Of a DNA stretch of 64,000 bases, positions 20,531 to 29,165 are shown in pieces (position 1 is the stretch's first letter; every line of letters begins with the position of its first letter). Made by a program: the position numbers and the translations under genes. The notes under the pieces were generated by a model. That model was not told the DNA's origin and did not search any database. It saw only the letters and a list, made by a program, of their open reading frames with translations. The DNA comes from Myxococcales bacterium (GTDB lineage: Bacteria; Myxococcota_A; Polyangia; Haliangiales; Haliangiaceae), in contig JADJJK010000017.1 of NCBI GenBank assembly GCA_016706545.1, positions 100,072 through 164,071 of the forward strand. Reading direction: 5' to 3'.

Positions 20531-22972
20531 GTGGCGCGGTGGCGCGCGGTGCTCCCGGCGGGGGCGCTGGCAGTGCTCTCGCTGGGAGCTTGCCGCGCGC
20601 CAGAGGCGGCGCCCGCGCCATCTGTCGAGCCCGCTGGGGACGAGCGCTCGGTGTACGAGGTAGCTGCCGGCCCCGCGCTGGCCGCGGCCCCGCGTCCGGC
20701 GCGGCACATCGGCCGTGGCCAGCCGCCGCAGGTGCTGGCGTCGCTGCCGGTGCGCGCAGACCCCGGGGCGGGCGCGCCGTGGCCGCCGCTGCGCACGCCG
20801 ATGATCTGGCAGATCCCGGGTGCTCGTCCGGCGCTGGCGGCGGTGACTGGCGTCGAGGCCGCGGGCCAGTCCACCGAGCTCATCGAGATCGATCGCGGCG
20901 TGGTGCGCTGGCGCAGCCGCGAGCCAGCCGGGATCATCGTCGGGGTCACCGCGCAGGCGATCGTCGGCGCCGAGCGCGGCACCTGGGCGCTCGGGCTCGA
21001 CGGCGCCGCCCTGTGGCAGACCGAGTCCCCGTTTCTGGCCATGTCGCAAGACGCGGTGGCGGTGGCGGGCGCGCAGGGCAAGGTGACCGTGCTGGACGCA
21101 GGCTCCGGCCGAGAGCTAATGCGGCTGAGCTTGCCGGAGGGCTTCGTCGCCACCGACGTTCGCTGGGTCTGTCCGGCGCGGCGCGATGTGTGGATCATCG
21201 ATCAGCGCGGCGCGCTGCATCGCGTGGTGGCGCTGGGCGCCGAGGACGGCAGCGGAGCAGCCCGCGCCTCCGCCCGCGCCTCCGACCGCGGCCTGCTCGC
21301 GTGGACCGCCGAGCCGGCGGTGACCTCGGCGGTGACCTCGGCGGTGACCTCGGCGGTGACCTCGGTGGAGGGCTGCGCCGGCGACGTGTTCGCCGCGACC
21401 GTGGCCGACGCCTGGGGCCGCTACGAGCTGCTGCGGCTGGCGCGTGACACCGGCAAGGTCGCGGTCCGTCTGCCGGGCGTGCTCGGCCACTGGCTGCAGG
21501 CCGATGGCACGGTGGTGGTGGCGCAGGCGGCCACCGCGGAGTCGCCGGCGGGCGTGCGGCGCTTCGACGCCGCGCTGCGGAGCGCTCAGCTCATGACCCC
21601 GCGCCAGCTCGGCGGCAAGCTGGCGGCGTACGGCGACCGGCTGCTCTTGCGCGCCGGTCCGGCGCTGGCGCTGGTCGATCGCCACGGCGAGGTCACCGCG
21701 CTCGCGGTCGAGGCAGACTCGGCGGCGCTGGGTGACCAGGCGCTCTTGACCGCGGTGTCGTCACGCTCCGCGGCCCACACGGTGGCGCGCTGGCAGCTCC
21801 CCGCGCACCCTGGACAGGCGGGGGCTGGCTGGGTCCGCGCCGCCGCGCCGGTGCAGGCGCCCGCGCCGCTGCGTGAGCTGGCGGAGCTGGAGGCCGCGCA
21901 GCTAGCGGAGCGGCCAGGCGAGCCCTCGGCTGCGCTCGCGGCGCGTGACGGCGTGCTGCCGGCGGCGGTCTCGATCCCGCTGCCGGGCAGCGCGGAGAAC
22001 TCCGCGGTGGTGCCGTTTTCCGACGGGGTGATCGCGGTCTTGCGCAACTCGAGCGGGCTGTCGCTGACGCGGCTCGACAGCAGCGGCCAGGTGGTGTGGG
22101 CGGTGCCGGGCGCCTGCGCGGGCGAAGCGGCCGTGCTGGCGGCCGACGGCGACCTGGTGGTGTGCGCGGTGCGCACCGCGGTCGGACACGGCCCGGTGAC
22201 GGCGTACGCCGCCGGCACCGGCGAGCAGCGCTGGCGGCGCGAGCTCGTCGCGGAGCAGCTCCAGGTCCACGACGACCTGGTGCTCGTGCGCGGCGCCGAC
22301 CGCGCCGCCGTGCTGCGCGCCGATGGCCTGGAGCTGGCCAGCGTTCGCAGCGCCAGCGGCGGCGCCGTGCCGGCGGCGCTGATGTCGGCGGGGGGCGCCA
22401 CGTTGCTGGTGAGCGTGGAGGGCGCCTCCGTGGTGGCGCGCTGGCCCGCAGCCGGCATGCTGCCGGTGTGGGCGGTGGCTGTCGAGGGCGTGGTCTTGGA
22501 GCTGCGCGCCGCCGGCGCGCACGCGCTGGTGGTGCTGGAGGGCGGAGAGGCCTACACCTTGCGCGGCGTCGACGGGCACGCGGCCTCATTGCCGGCGGAG
22601 GCCGAGCGCTGGTTCGTGACCGGCGAGGGGCTCCTGGCGATGACCAGAAGCCGCGTCGACACGACCGCGCCGCTGCATGACCGACCTACGCGGCTGGCGC
22701 TGTTCACGGTGGATGGCGCATCGCGTTGGGAGTACGATGTCGCCTTGCCTGGACGCATCGACGTGCTGGCCAGCCCCACGCCGGGCGACAGCGCGGTGGT
22801 TTTCGGAGACATGCAGGAGTTCGCGCTGGGCCTGTCGGCGAGCGGCCCGGCGCGCATGCTGCTCCTGCCGGAGTCGGCCGCCGCCTGCACCTGGGTGCGA
22901 CCCTCGGTTTCGGGCAAGCCAGCCCGCTGGGTCGGGGTGTCGGCTACCGCAGCCCGCCTGTGGGTGCTCTGA
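20531..22972 (+). CDS. Large beta-propeller-like (PQQ/WD-type) lipoprotein
   Basis: About 813 residues from GTG 20531; a TTG directly after the thiolase stop (20516) is an alternative. The N-terminus has a signal with lipobox (AVLSLGAC). The body is made of ~40-residue beta-rich repeats of PQQ/WD propeller style (for example AVAGAQGKVTVLDAGSGRE, DLVLVRGADRAAVLRADGL, ALVVLEGGEAYTLRGVDGH), enough for one or two propellers. It includes a VTSA tandem repeat (21317-21364). Likely outer-membrane-anchored binding or assembly protein; BamB-like function cannot be claimed. It starts immediately after the thiolase gene, so they may share a transcript. Confidence 0.7.
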   Translation: MARWRAVLPAGALAVLSLGACRAPEAAPAPSVEPAGDERSVYEVAAGPALAAAPRPARHIGRGQPPQVLASLPVRADPGAGAPWPPLRTPMIWQIPGARPALAAVTGVEAAGQSTELIEIDRGVVRWRSREPAGIIVGVTAQAIVGAERGTWALGLDGAALWQTESPFLAMSQDAVAVAGAQGKVTVLDAGSGRELMRLSLPEGFVATDVRWVCPARRDVWIIDQRGALHRVVALGAEDGSGAARASARASDRGLLAWTAEPAVTSAVTSAVTSAVTSVEGCAGDVFAATVADAWGRYELLRLARDTGKVAVRLPGVLGHWLQADGTVVVAQAATAESPAGVRRFDAALRSAQLMTPRQLGGKLAAYGDRLLLRAGPALALVDRHGEVTALAVEADSAALGDQALLTAVSSRSAAHTVARWQLPAHPGQAGAGWVRAAAPVQAPAPLRELAELEAAQLAERPGEPSAALAARDGVLPAAVSIPLPGSAENSAVVPFSDGVIAVLRNSSGLSLTRLDSSGQVVWAVPGACAGEAAVLAADGDLVVCAVRTAVGHGPVTAYAAGTGEQRWRRELVAEQLQVHDDLVLVRGADRAAVLRADGLELASVRSASGGAVPAALMSAGGATLLVSVEGASVVARWPAAGMLPVWAVAVEGVVLELRAAGAHALVVLEGGEAYTLRGVDGHAASLPAEAERWFVTGEGLLAMTRSRVDTTAPLHDRPTRLALFTVDGASRWEYDVALPGRIDVLASPTPGDSAVVFGDMQEFALGLSASGPARMLLLPESAAACTWVRPSVSGKPARWVGVSATAARLWVL
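21317..21364 (+). repeat. Four tandem copies of a 12-bp in-frame repeat (Ala-Val-Thr-Ser)
   Basis: The unit gcggtgacctcg is repeated four times exactly within the beta-propeller lipoprotein gene, encoding AVTS x4. The repeats probably sit in a surface loop. Confidence 0.95.
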
Positions 22973-23033
22973 TTGGCCTGATTGGCGTGATCGGTGCGGA
23001 CTCGGCCGCCGCAGTCCTGTTATAAATCGATCC

Positions 23034-23693
23034 ATGGCTCTTCCGCTTCGCGCTGCGCTCCGTTCTGCTGGTCGATTTGCGATCAAGAACCCGACGACGA
23101 TGCTGAGCATGGCCCGGCACGCGCTGGGCATGCGAGTGGCGGTGCCGCTCGACGCGATTCGCTGGTTCATCGCCAACACGCCGCCCAGCCGCAAGGCGCC
23201 GCAGGACGTGACCATCGGCACCAAGCCGCCGGCGGTGTCGGTGGGGGCCACCGTCGATCTGATGGGCACCACGGTGCGAGCTGGCGCGGCGATCCGCGTC
23301 GATCGCATCGAGATCGGCGAGGAGACCTTCAAGGTGGCGCTGCGCATCTCGGACGTCACCATGAAGGTGCTCGGCGACTCGGCGACCCCGGTCGCTGGCC
23401 TCATCAAGTCGGGCGCGCTGGACCTCTCCAAGCCCGGCAACCTGGCCAAGTTCATGCCCAAGCGCCCGGCGGTGCTGGTGGAAGCGCATGACGACATGGT
23501 GGTGCTGGATCTGATGCAGAACCCCAAGTTCGCCGCCAACGATCGCGTGCGCAAGCTGCTCGGCACCGTCACGCCGGTGCTGCAGGTCTCGAGCATGAGC
23601 ACCGAGGGCGACTTCCTGGTCCTGCAGCTCAAGGCCAGCCCGTTTGGGCTGCCGCGCGCGTTCAACGCCGCGCGGGCGCTCGCGTCCGGCTAG
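23034..23693 (+). CDS. Unknown 219-residue protein
   Basis: Starts at the ATG at 23034, 10 bp after a TATAAAT element that may be its own -10 region; the frame is open upstream through the previous gene's 3' end. After a basic amphipathic N-terminus, the middle alternates beta strands (VSVGATVDLMGTTVRAGAA, FKVALRISDVTMKVL) and the C-terminus is LQVSSMSTEGDFLVLQLKAS. The strand pattern faintly resembles lipid-binding DUF2993/LmeA-like proteins, but this is a guess. No signal peptide. It is followed 17 bp later by the sulfoxide reductase gene, likely in one operon. Confidence 0.65.
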   Translation: MALPLRAALRSAGRFAIKNPTTMLSMARHALGMRVAVPLDAIRWFIANTPPSRKAPQDVTIGTKPPAVSVGATVDLMGTTVRAGAAIRVDRIEIGEETFKVALRISDVTMKVLGDSATPVAGLIKSGALDLSKPGNLAKFMPKRPAVLVEAHDDMVVLDLMQNPKFAANDRVRKLLGTVTPVLQVSSMSTEGDFLVLQLKASPFGLPRAFNAARALASG

Positions 23694-23710
23694 GCTGACC
23701 AGGCTCGATC

Positions 23711-24193
23711 ATGGAAGCCACCAGCTTCTCTTCGAGCGACCCGGCCACGCGGTACGGCGAAGCGCGGTCGCAGCTCCAGGCGCTGTGCGATCCCTCGGAG
23801 GACCTGATCTCCAACCTGGCCAACGCGACCGCGCTCCTGCGCGACTGCATCCCGGCAGCGTCGTGGGTCGGGTTCTACGTTCGCCGCGGGGCCGAGCTGG
23901 TGCTGGGGCCCTTTCAGGGCAAGGTGGCCTGCACGCGGATCCCGCTAGGTCGCGGCGTGTGCGGCGCGGCGGCGTCGTCACAGCAGACGGTGGTCGTGCC
24001 GGACGTGGAGCAGTTCCCTGGCCACATCGCGTGTGACTCCGGCTCGCGCAGCGAGATCGTTGTCCCCATCGTGCGCGCTGGCCAGGTGGTGGCGGTGCTC
24101 GACGTGGACAGCTATGAGCTGGCCGCGTTTGGCGAGGTCGATGCGCGCGGACTCGGCGCGCTGGCCGAGGTGATGGCGAGCTGGGCGTGGTAG
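23711..24193 (+). CDS. msrC: Free methionine-(R)-sulfoxide reductase (GAF domain)
   Basis: A 160-residue single GAF-domain enzyme. The three redox cysteines are all present: Cys74 in KVACTRIP, Cys84 in GRGVCGAAA and Cys108 in HIACDSGSRSEIVVP. Their spacing (10 and 24 residues) is that of characterised fRMsr proteins. The product reduces free Met-R-sulfoxide with thioredoxin as electron donor. VPDVEQFPGHIACDS is a family signature. Its last codons overlap the GTG start of the next gene (24187), suggesting translational coupling. Confidence 0.92.
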   Translation: MEATSFSSSDPATRYGEARSQLQALCDPSEDLISNLANATALLRDCIPAASWVGFYVRRGAELVLGPFQGKVACTRIPLGRGVCGAAASSQQTVVVPDVEQFPGHIACDSGSRSEIVVPIVRAGQVVAVLDVDSYELAAFGEVDARGLGALAEVMASWAW

Positions 24194-25305
24194 CGAGCCT
24201 GGCCGCGACCCGGAGCGTCGCTGCCGGGCGGTTCCGGACGCTGACCATCGCCTTCGCGGCGCTCGGCGCCAGCGGCGCGCTGGCCTGTCAGGGCCAGGGC
24301 CGGTCAGGCGAGGGCAGCGCTGGCGCGCAGGGCCGAGGCAGCGCCGCGGGCGCGGGCGCTGCGCCCATCGGCCCGATGCCGGGCCCCGCGCTCGCCGGTG
24401 AGCGCGAGCCAGCGCCCGGGAGCCAGGACCCGCCGGGGACCCAAGACACGCCGAGCACGGCAGCCGCGCTCATCGCGCGCCTCGGCGCCATGCCAGTGTG
24501 GGAGGGCGTGGTGCAACGCGGGCTGCTCCTGGATCGGCGCGGGCAGCGCGGGGTGCTCTTTGGCCGGGTTGGCCCGGCGGTGGGCGAGGGCACGCGGGTC
24601 TGGCTCATCGACGACACGGAGGGCGACGGCTGCCTGGCAGCGCGCGCGGAGTTCCCTGGCGCTGCGCCGCCGCTGGGGGCGCGCGTCGCGGTGACCGGCG
24701 CCTGGGTGCTGGTGCAGCCAGCCGCGCCACCGCCGCCGCCTGCCGTCCCGCCGGCGCCAGGCGCCGTCTCGCCGAAGCTGGAGCCCGCGCCGGAGCCTGC
24801 GCGCTGGGTCTGGCGGGTGGAGTCGAGCGTCGGCCTTGGCGAGGGCGGCGAGGCCCGGAGCGTCGACGGTGACGCCGCGCTGCCTGGCGCGGTCGAGACC
24901 TCGGAGAGCGGCCAGGCGCCCGGCCAAGCGCCCGGTCAGGCGCCTGGGCAGGCGCCTGGGCAGACGCCTGGGCACGAGCCAGCGTCACGGCCGCGGCCCG
25001 CTGGCGCGGTGCTGATCAGCAAGGCCAAGGACAACGACCTGGTCGCGTTCGTGGTCCTGGCTGCGCCCAGGCGCCTCGGGGAGGGCTGGGTGGTGGGCGA
25101 TGCGCTGGGCAGCCCCGCGATCGCCACGCTCTTTCTCCCAGGTGACCGCCCAAGCTATGGCGGCATCGATTTCCGGCAACCCGACGAGGTCTGGCGCCTG
25201 CGACGCGGCGTCACCTACGTCGTTCGCATCGGCAAGGTTCGCCGCAAGGACCCCGCCAAGCCAGCGCAGATCAACGCACGCGGCGCGCCGATCAAGGTAT
25301 CGTAG
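24187..25305 (+). CDS. Exported lipoprotein of unknown function with GQAP repeats
   Basis: 372 residues. The GTG start overlaps the end of the sulfoxide reductase gene. An N-terminal signal ends in a lipobox (GASGALAC, Cys34). A Gly/Ala/Pro-rich spacer leads to a small beta domain (VLFGRVGPAVGEGTRVWLIDD). Then come a Pro-rich linker with five GQAP-type repeats (24910-24969) and a second beta domain at the C-terminus (LVAFVVLAAPRRLGEGWVV, VTYVVRIGKVRRKDP). Both small domains look OB-like, but no named family was recognised. Coupling to msrC hints at an envelope oxidative-stress link. Confidence 0.65.
   Translation: MVASLAATRSVAAGRFRTLTIAFAALGASGALACQGQGRSGEGSAGAQGRGSAAGAGAAPIGPMPGPALAGEREPAPGSQDPPGTQDTPSTAAALIARLGAMPVWEGVVQRGLLLDRRGQRGVLFGRVGPAVGEGTRVWLIDDTEGDGCLAARAEFPGAAPPLGARVAVTGAWVLVQPAAPPPPPAVPPAPGAVSPKLEPAPEPARWVWRVESSVGLGEGGEARSVDGDAALPGAVETSESGQAPGQAPGQAPGQAPGQTPGHEPASRPRPAGAVLISKAKDNDLVAFVVLAAPRRLGEGWVVGDALGSPAIATLFLPGDRPSYGGIDFRQPDEVWRLRRGVTYVVRIGKVRRKDPAKPAQINARGAPIKVS
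24910..24969 (+). repeat. Five tandem 12-bp in-frame units (Gly-Gln-Ala/Thr-Pro)
   Basis: Five diverged copies of a 12-bp unit based on gggcaggcgcct, encoding GQAP x4 and GQTP in the linker of the lipoprotein that follows msrC. Confidence 0.95.
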
Positions 25306-25438
25306 GGCGCTCCTGGTGTCCGAGGAGAGGGCGACGACATCAGGCCAGTCTTGGCCACGAAGAGGGTCTGCACGGAACGGGGCGATGGCCGAGCTTGCGT
25401 AGCGGTTCGACGAGGAAGCAGCGTACGGAGGATGCATC

Positions 25439-26572
25439 ATGGATTCCTATGTGGTCCGGCGGTGTGAGCCCAGCGAGATACGTGAGTCGATCGAGCAGCT
25501 CTGGGAACGCAACCTGCCCATCGAGCAGAGCGCGGTCGACAAGTTCTCCTGGCTCTACGAGCAGGCCCCGCTGGTCCCGCGCGATGTGTTCGTGATCGCG
25601 GCGGCGGCGCAGGGCGGCGAGCCGGAGCGTCCAGTCGGCACGGCGGGAGTTGGCCTGCGCGATATCTACGTTGGCGGTGGATCCGGAGCCCGCGCCGAGA
25701 TCTTGCGCGCCGGCCTCCTGGCCGACCTGGCGGTGGATCGCGAGCATCGCACCGTCGCGCCGGCGCTGCGGTTGGTCCGGGAGGTCAGGGCCTGGGCGCT
25801 CTCGGAGCTGGATCTGGCCTACGGGTTTCCCAATCAGCACGCGCAGGGGGTGTTCCGGCGCGTGGGGTACTCGGCGCTCGGCGCGATGTCTCGCTACGTT
25901 CGCGTCCTGCGATACGGCTCGTATCTGAGCCGGGCCTCCGCGGAGGATCTCAAGCGTTTGCCGGCGTGGGCCCGGCCGCTGGCGCAGCAGGTCCTTTCGC
26001 GTCCCGGGCGATCGCAGCGGCTCGCCGCCACCGCCTACGAGCTGGCGCAGCTCGCGCGGGACGCGCGAGGCTTGCTGGTGGCGCGCCGCCACGAGCCGCT
26101 GACGCTTGGCCAGCGCGTGCCCGCCGGCGTGGATGCCCTGTTTCACCGGTGCCGGACGGAATACGATCTGGTCGCCGTGCGCTCGGACCGGCTGCTGCGG
26201 TGGCGCTATCCCGCCGCTCCCGGCAGGCTGTGGGCCGCGGTCCGCAGCGGCAGCCGCCTTGACGCCTATGCCATGATCGATCGCATCGGGGATGCCATGC
26301 ACCTCCGCGATGTGTTCGGCACGCGCGCGGGCGTCGCGGCGCTGCTCTCGCAGCTCGTGTTCGAGTGCTATCGCCTCGGCGCGTCGTCGGTGTCGATGCG
26401 CTTCCTTGGCGAGTCATGGATGACGGAGCTGCTCGCCAGCCTGCGCTTCGAGAAGCGCGCGGCGGATCGCTCCATCTACCTTGGCATCTCGCCGCGTGTC
26501 GTCGGGGCCCTGCGTGAGCGGCTCTCCGAGCCGGCGTGCTGGTTCTTGACGGACTTTGACGAAGACGTCTGA
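25439..26572 (+). CDS. GNAT-like acetyltransferase, 377 residues
   Basis: The ATG at 25439 has a good ggagg site 8 nt upstream. The N-terminal half has a GNAT core: a central strand, then LLADLAVDREHRTVAPALRL in place of the usual R-x-x-G-x-G loop, followed by LAYGFPNQHAQGVFRRVGY, the pattern seen in the large GNAT group found in polysaccharide gene sets. The C-terminal half (EYDLVAVRSDRLLRWRYP; AYAMIDRIGDAMHLRDV) looks like a second, degenerate acyltransferase domain. The substrate is unknown. A 5-bp GC hairpin follows the stop (26580-26593), where it converges with the lyase gene. Confidence 0.75.
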   Translation: MDSYVVRRCEPSEIRESIEQLWERNLPIEQSAVDKFSWLYEQAPLVPRDVFVIAAAAQGGEPERPVGTAGVGLRDIYVGGGSGARAEILRAGLLADLAVDREHRTVAPALRLVREVRAWALSELDLAYGFPNQHAQGVFRRVGYSALGAMSRYVRVLRYGSYLSRASAEDLKRLPAWARPLAQQVLSRPGRSQRLAATAYELAQLARDARGLLVARRHEPLTLGQRVPAGVDALFHRCRTEYDLVAVRSDRLLRWRYPAAPGRLWAAVRSGSRLDAYAMIDRIGDAMHLRDVFGTRAGVAALLSQLVFECYRLGASSVSMRFLGESWMTELLASLRFEKRAADRSIYLGISPRVVGALRERLSEPACWFLTDFDEDV

Positions 26573-26599
26573 TCCCTTCGGGGCCGTCGCCCCTGCGGC

Positions 26600-29077
26600 T
26601 CACCGGCGCCGGCGACGGCGGCCAATCCCCAGCGCCAGCGCCACCAGCAGCGCGGTCGGCAGCGTCGACACGGCGGTGGTGGAGGCGCCGCAGCAGCCAG
26701 ATCTTGGAGAGCGCGGCGCCTCGGGGGGGCCGGCGCCGTCGGGCGTCGGGGCGTCTGGCGTCGCGCTGGCGTCTGGCGTCGCGCTGGCGGCGTCGGCGGC
26801 GCCCTGCGGCGCTGGATCAGGATCGCGCGCGGGCTCGGCGGCCAGCGCCGCGGTCGAGGCGTTGGCCGAGGTCGCCACGCCGTCCACTTGCGCCGCGCAG
26901 TCGTCGTCTAGCTGCACCACCACCGCGCCGGTCACCGCGGTGGTGCCAGCGCGCACGCTCACCTGGCAGCCCTTGCCGGCGCGCTGCGCCGACACCGACA
27001 CCGACTTGCCGGCCGGCACCACGTCATGGATCACCACCGTCGAGCCCGGCCTGGCCTCGACCTCGACGCCCTTGCCTGGCGCGGTGGCCCACACCACCAC
27101 CGCGTCGCCGCTGCCGTGCGGCACCGTCACGCCCCGGAAGTTCTGGCCGGTGAGCTGAGCCGGCGCCACGCTCTTGGCCTCGCCTTCGCCGAGCGTCAGC
27201 ACCTGCGTCACCGCCACCTTGGGGCCAGGCACGGTCAGGCGGTAGTCGACGACGGGGAAGCGCGCGGCGTCACAGTTGCCGCGCGTCACCGAGTCCTTGA
27301 AGCAATCGCGCAGGCTCGGCGCCACCAGCACCGGCTTGGTGCCGCTTGCGTCGAACGTGGTCAACGTCAGCGCGCTGCGCCCGGTCTTGGTGCTGGCGCC
27401 GCTGGCGCCGAGCTTCCACGGCGTCGGCGAGCGGAAGCGCAGGTGGAGCGCCAGCTCCTTGCTGGTGGTGTCGGCGCGGTCCGCGATCACCAGGGTGGCG
27501 CTGGTGCCGTTCTTCGAGGGCACCAGCGTGAAGTCGCGGACCGCCATGGGCACATCCGAGGGCCGGTGCTGAAACTTGTACTGGTCGGCGTAGTCGCAGC
27601 GCGCGGTGACCACCCCGCGCTGCGTCTGGTGCGCCCAGCGAAAGCCGGTGGCCTCGCTCCAGTACGCCTGGCTCGGGCGGTAGTTGGCCGGGAGCTGCGG
27701 CGAGTCCACGGTGGGCGCGTTGCCGGTCAGCGTGGACAGGCTGCCGTACGGCGACGGATCCACGATCAGGTGGTCCTTGCCGCGGCTGATCACGAAGTTG
27801 CCGGCGTTGGGCTGGAAGTGGTCCACGTCCAGCGTCTTCGAGCACTGCATCACCGTCCACACCGCGGCGTCGTCCCAGCGCGTGCGCGCGTGCAGCGTGC
27901 TGGTGCCGCGCGCCACGTACCAGGTCGGCCAGCTCGCGCGGGGCACCGGCTGCGGCTTGATGCCCACGCCGCGCGCCAGCGCGTCGAAGAGCAAGAAGTC
28001 GCGAGACTCGAGCCCCAGCCGATCCATCTCCGCGATGGCGTTGGCTCGCACCTCGGTGGGCGCGGTGTCGCTGAGCGCGATCGCGGCCAGCCCGAACACG
28101 AACGGCTCGATGTAGGCCCCTTCGGCCTGGGTGTCGCCGCCGACGAACAGCTTGTCCTCGGGCGAGAGCGCGTAGACGTAGCGCCGCAGCAAGTCGGTGG
28201 ACCAGTTCTTGGCCGCCGGCACCTCCACCCCGTTTCGTCGCATCACGCGCAAGGTCAGCGCGTACTCGGCCACCGACAGCGGGCCGTACTGCCAGCCCTC
28301 CGCCCAGTCGCCGCCATCGAGCACGCCGCCAGGCGCGAAGGCCTTGGTCATGTCGCCAAGCCAGAGATCGTCGACGACGTGGCGCCACAGCTTGGTGCCG
28401 GTGGCCCCCGCCTCGCCGGCCTGGGCCACCGCGATGAGCGTCGCCGCCATCAGGTAGCCGGCCTGGTAGTTGGTCGCCGGGCTGCGCGCGCGGTAGCCGT
28501 TCTGCAAGTACCAGGCGGTCCATGCCGCGAAGCGCTGGCGCGCGCGTCGGCGCAGCTCCTCCGTCATCAGCTTGTGGTCGTGCAGCCAGTCGTAGGCCAG
28601 CGCGGTGTACGGCCCCATGGCGCGGATCGCGTAGCCGCTGTCGCGGCGAGCCGCCTCGTCTCCCCCCTTGCCATCGCCCACGTTGACCAGGTCATCGATC
28701 ATCGCGGTGAAGTAGCGCATCACCGTGGCGGCGTGGCTGTCCTTGCCGGTGGTGGCGTAGGCCACCAGGCAGGCCTGGAGGTGGTGTCCCCAGTCGAGCC
28801 CCATGTAGCCATCTCGATCGAACTCCCTGGGCGACGCCGTGATCTGATCGCAGCGTCGGATGGCGCGCGCCACCGGGCTGCGCGCGCTCTGCGCGGCGGT
28901 CTTCCAGGCCCGGGTCAGCTCGGCGTCGAGGAGGATGCGCGGGTGGCGCTGGGTGGGCTCGCGTTGCGCCGCCGCGTCCGGTGCCAGCGAGGCAAAGGCC
29001 AGCGAGAGGGTGATCGTCACCAGGGCCAGCGCGGCGCGGCGCTGCGTGGTGGAGGTCGCGCGGGGGAGGGTGGTCAC
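26600..29077 (-). CDS. Heparinase/alginate-lyase-like secreted protein, MYXO-CTERM anchored
   Basis: 825 residues. A Sec signal peptide ends near APDAAAQ. Residues ~45-420 are an alpha-toroid typical of heparinase II/III and alginate lyases, including GYAIRAMGPYTALAYDWL and a NYQAGYLMAA helix with DGGDWAEGWQYGPLSV, where lyases keep catalytic Asn/His/Tyr residues. A beta-sandwich follows with FQPNAGNFVISRGKDHLIVD. The C-terminus has an Asp/Ala/Pro-rich spacer, SGCCGAS, one membrane helix and RRRRRR: the MYXO-CTERM sorting signal cleaved by a myxosortase and lipid-anchored through Cys. Likely cleaves uronate-containing polysaccharides outside the cell. Confidence 0.82.
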   Translation of the reverse strand: MTTLPRATSTTQRRAALALVTITLSLAFASLAPDAAAQREPTQRHPRILLDAELTRAWKTAAQSARSPVARAIRRCDQITASPREFDRDGYMGLDWGHHLQACLVAYATTGKDSHAATVMRYFTAMIDDLVNVGDGKGGDEAARRDSGYAIRAMGPYTALAYDWLHDHKLMTEELRRRARQRFAAWTAWYLQNGYRARSPATNYQAGYLMAATLIAVAQAGEAGATGTKLWRHVVDDLWLGDMTKAFAPGGVLDGGDWAEGWQYGPLSVAEYALTLRVMRRNGVEVPAAKNWSTDLLRRYVYALSPEDKLFVGGDTQAEGAYIEPFVFGLAAIALSDTAPTEVRANAIAEMDRLGLESRDFLLFDALARGVGIKPQPVPRASWPTWYVARGTSTLHARTRWDDAAVWTVMQCSKTLDVDHFQPNAGNFVISRGKDHLIVDPSPYGSLSTLTGNAPTVDSPQLPANYRPSQAYWSEATGFRWAHQTQRGVVTARCDYADQYKFQHRPSDVPMAVRDFTLVPSKNGTSATLVIADRADTTSKELALHLRFRSPTPWKLGASGASTKTGRSALTLTTFDASGTKPVLVAPSLRDCFKDSVTRGNCDAARFPVVDYRLTVPGPKVAVTQVLTLGEGEAKSVAPAQLTGQNFRGVTVPHGSGDAVVVWATAPGKGVEVEARPGSTVVIHDVVPAGKSVSVSAQRAGKGCQVSVRAGTTAVTGAVVVQLDDDCAAQVDGVATSANASTAALAAEPARDPDPAPQGAADAASATPDASATPDAPTPDGAGPPEAPRSPRSGCCGASTTAVSTLPTALLVALALGIGRRRRRR

Positions 29078-29165
29078 CGCGTGAGCTTACCACCGCCGCT
29101 CGCCGGCGCAGGGCCACCGCGCGCCGGCCTGGCGCGCCGCGACGCCTGGCTCGCCGCTGAGGCCG

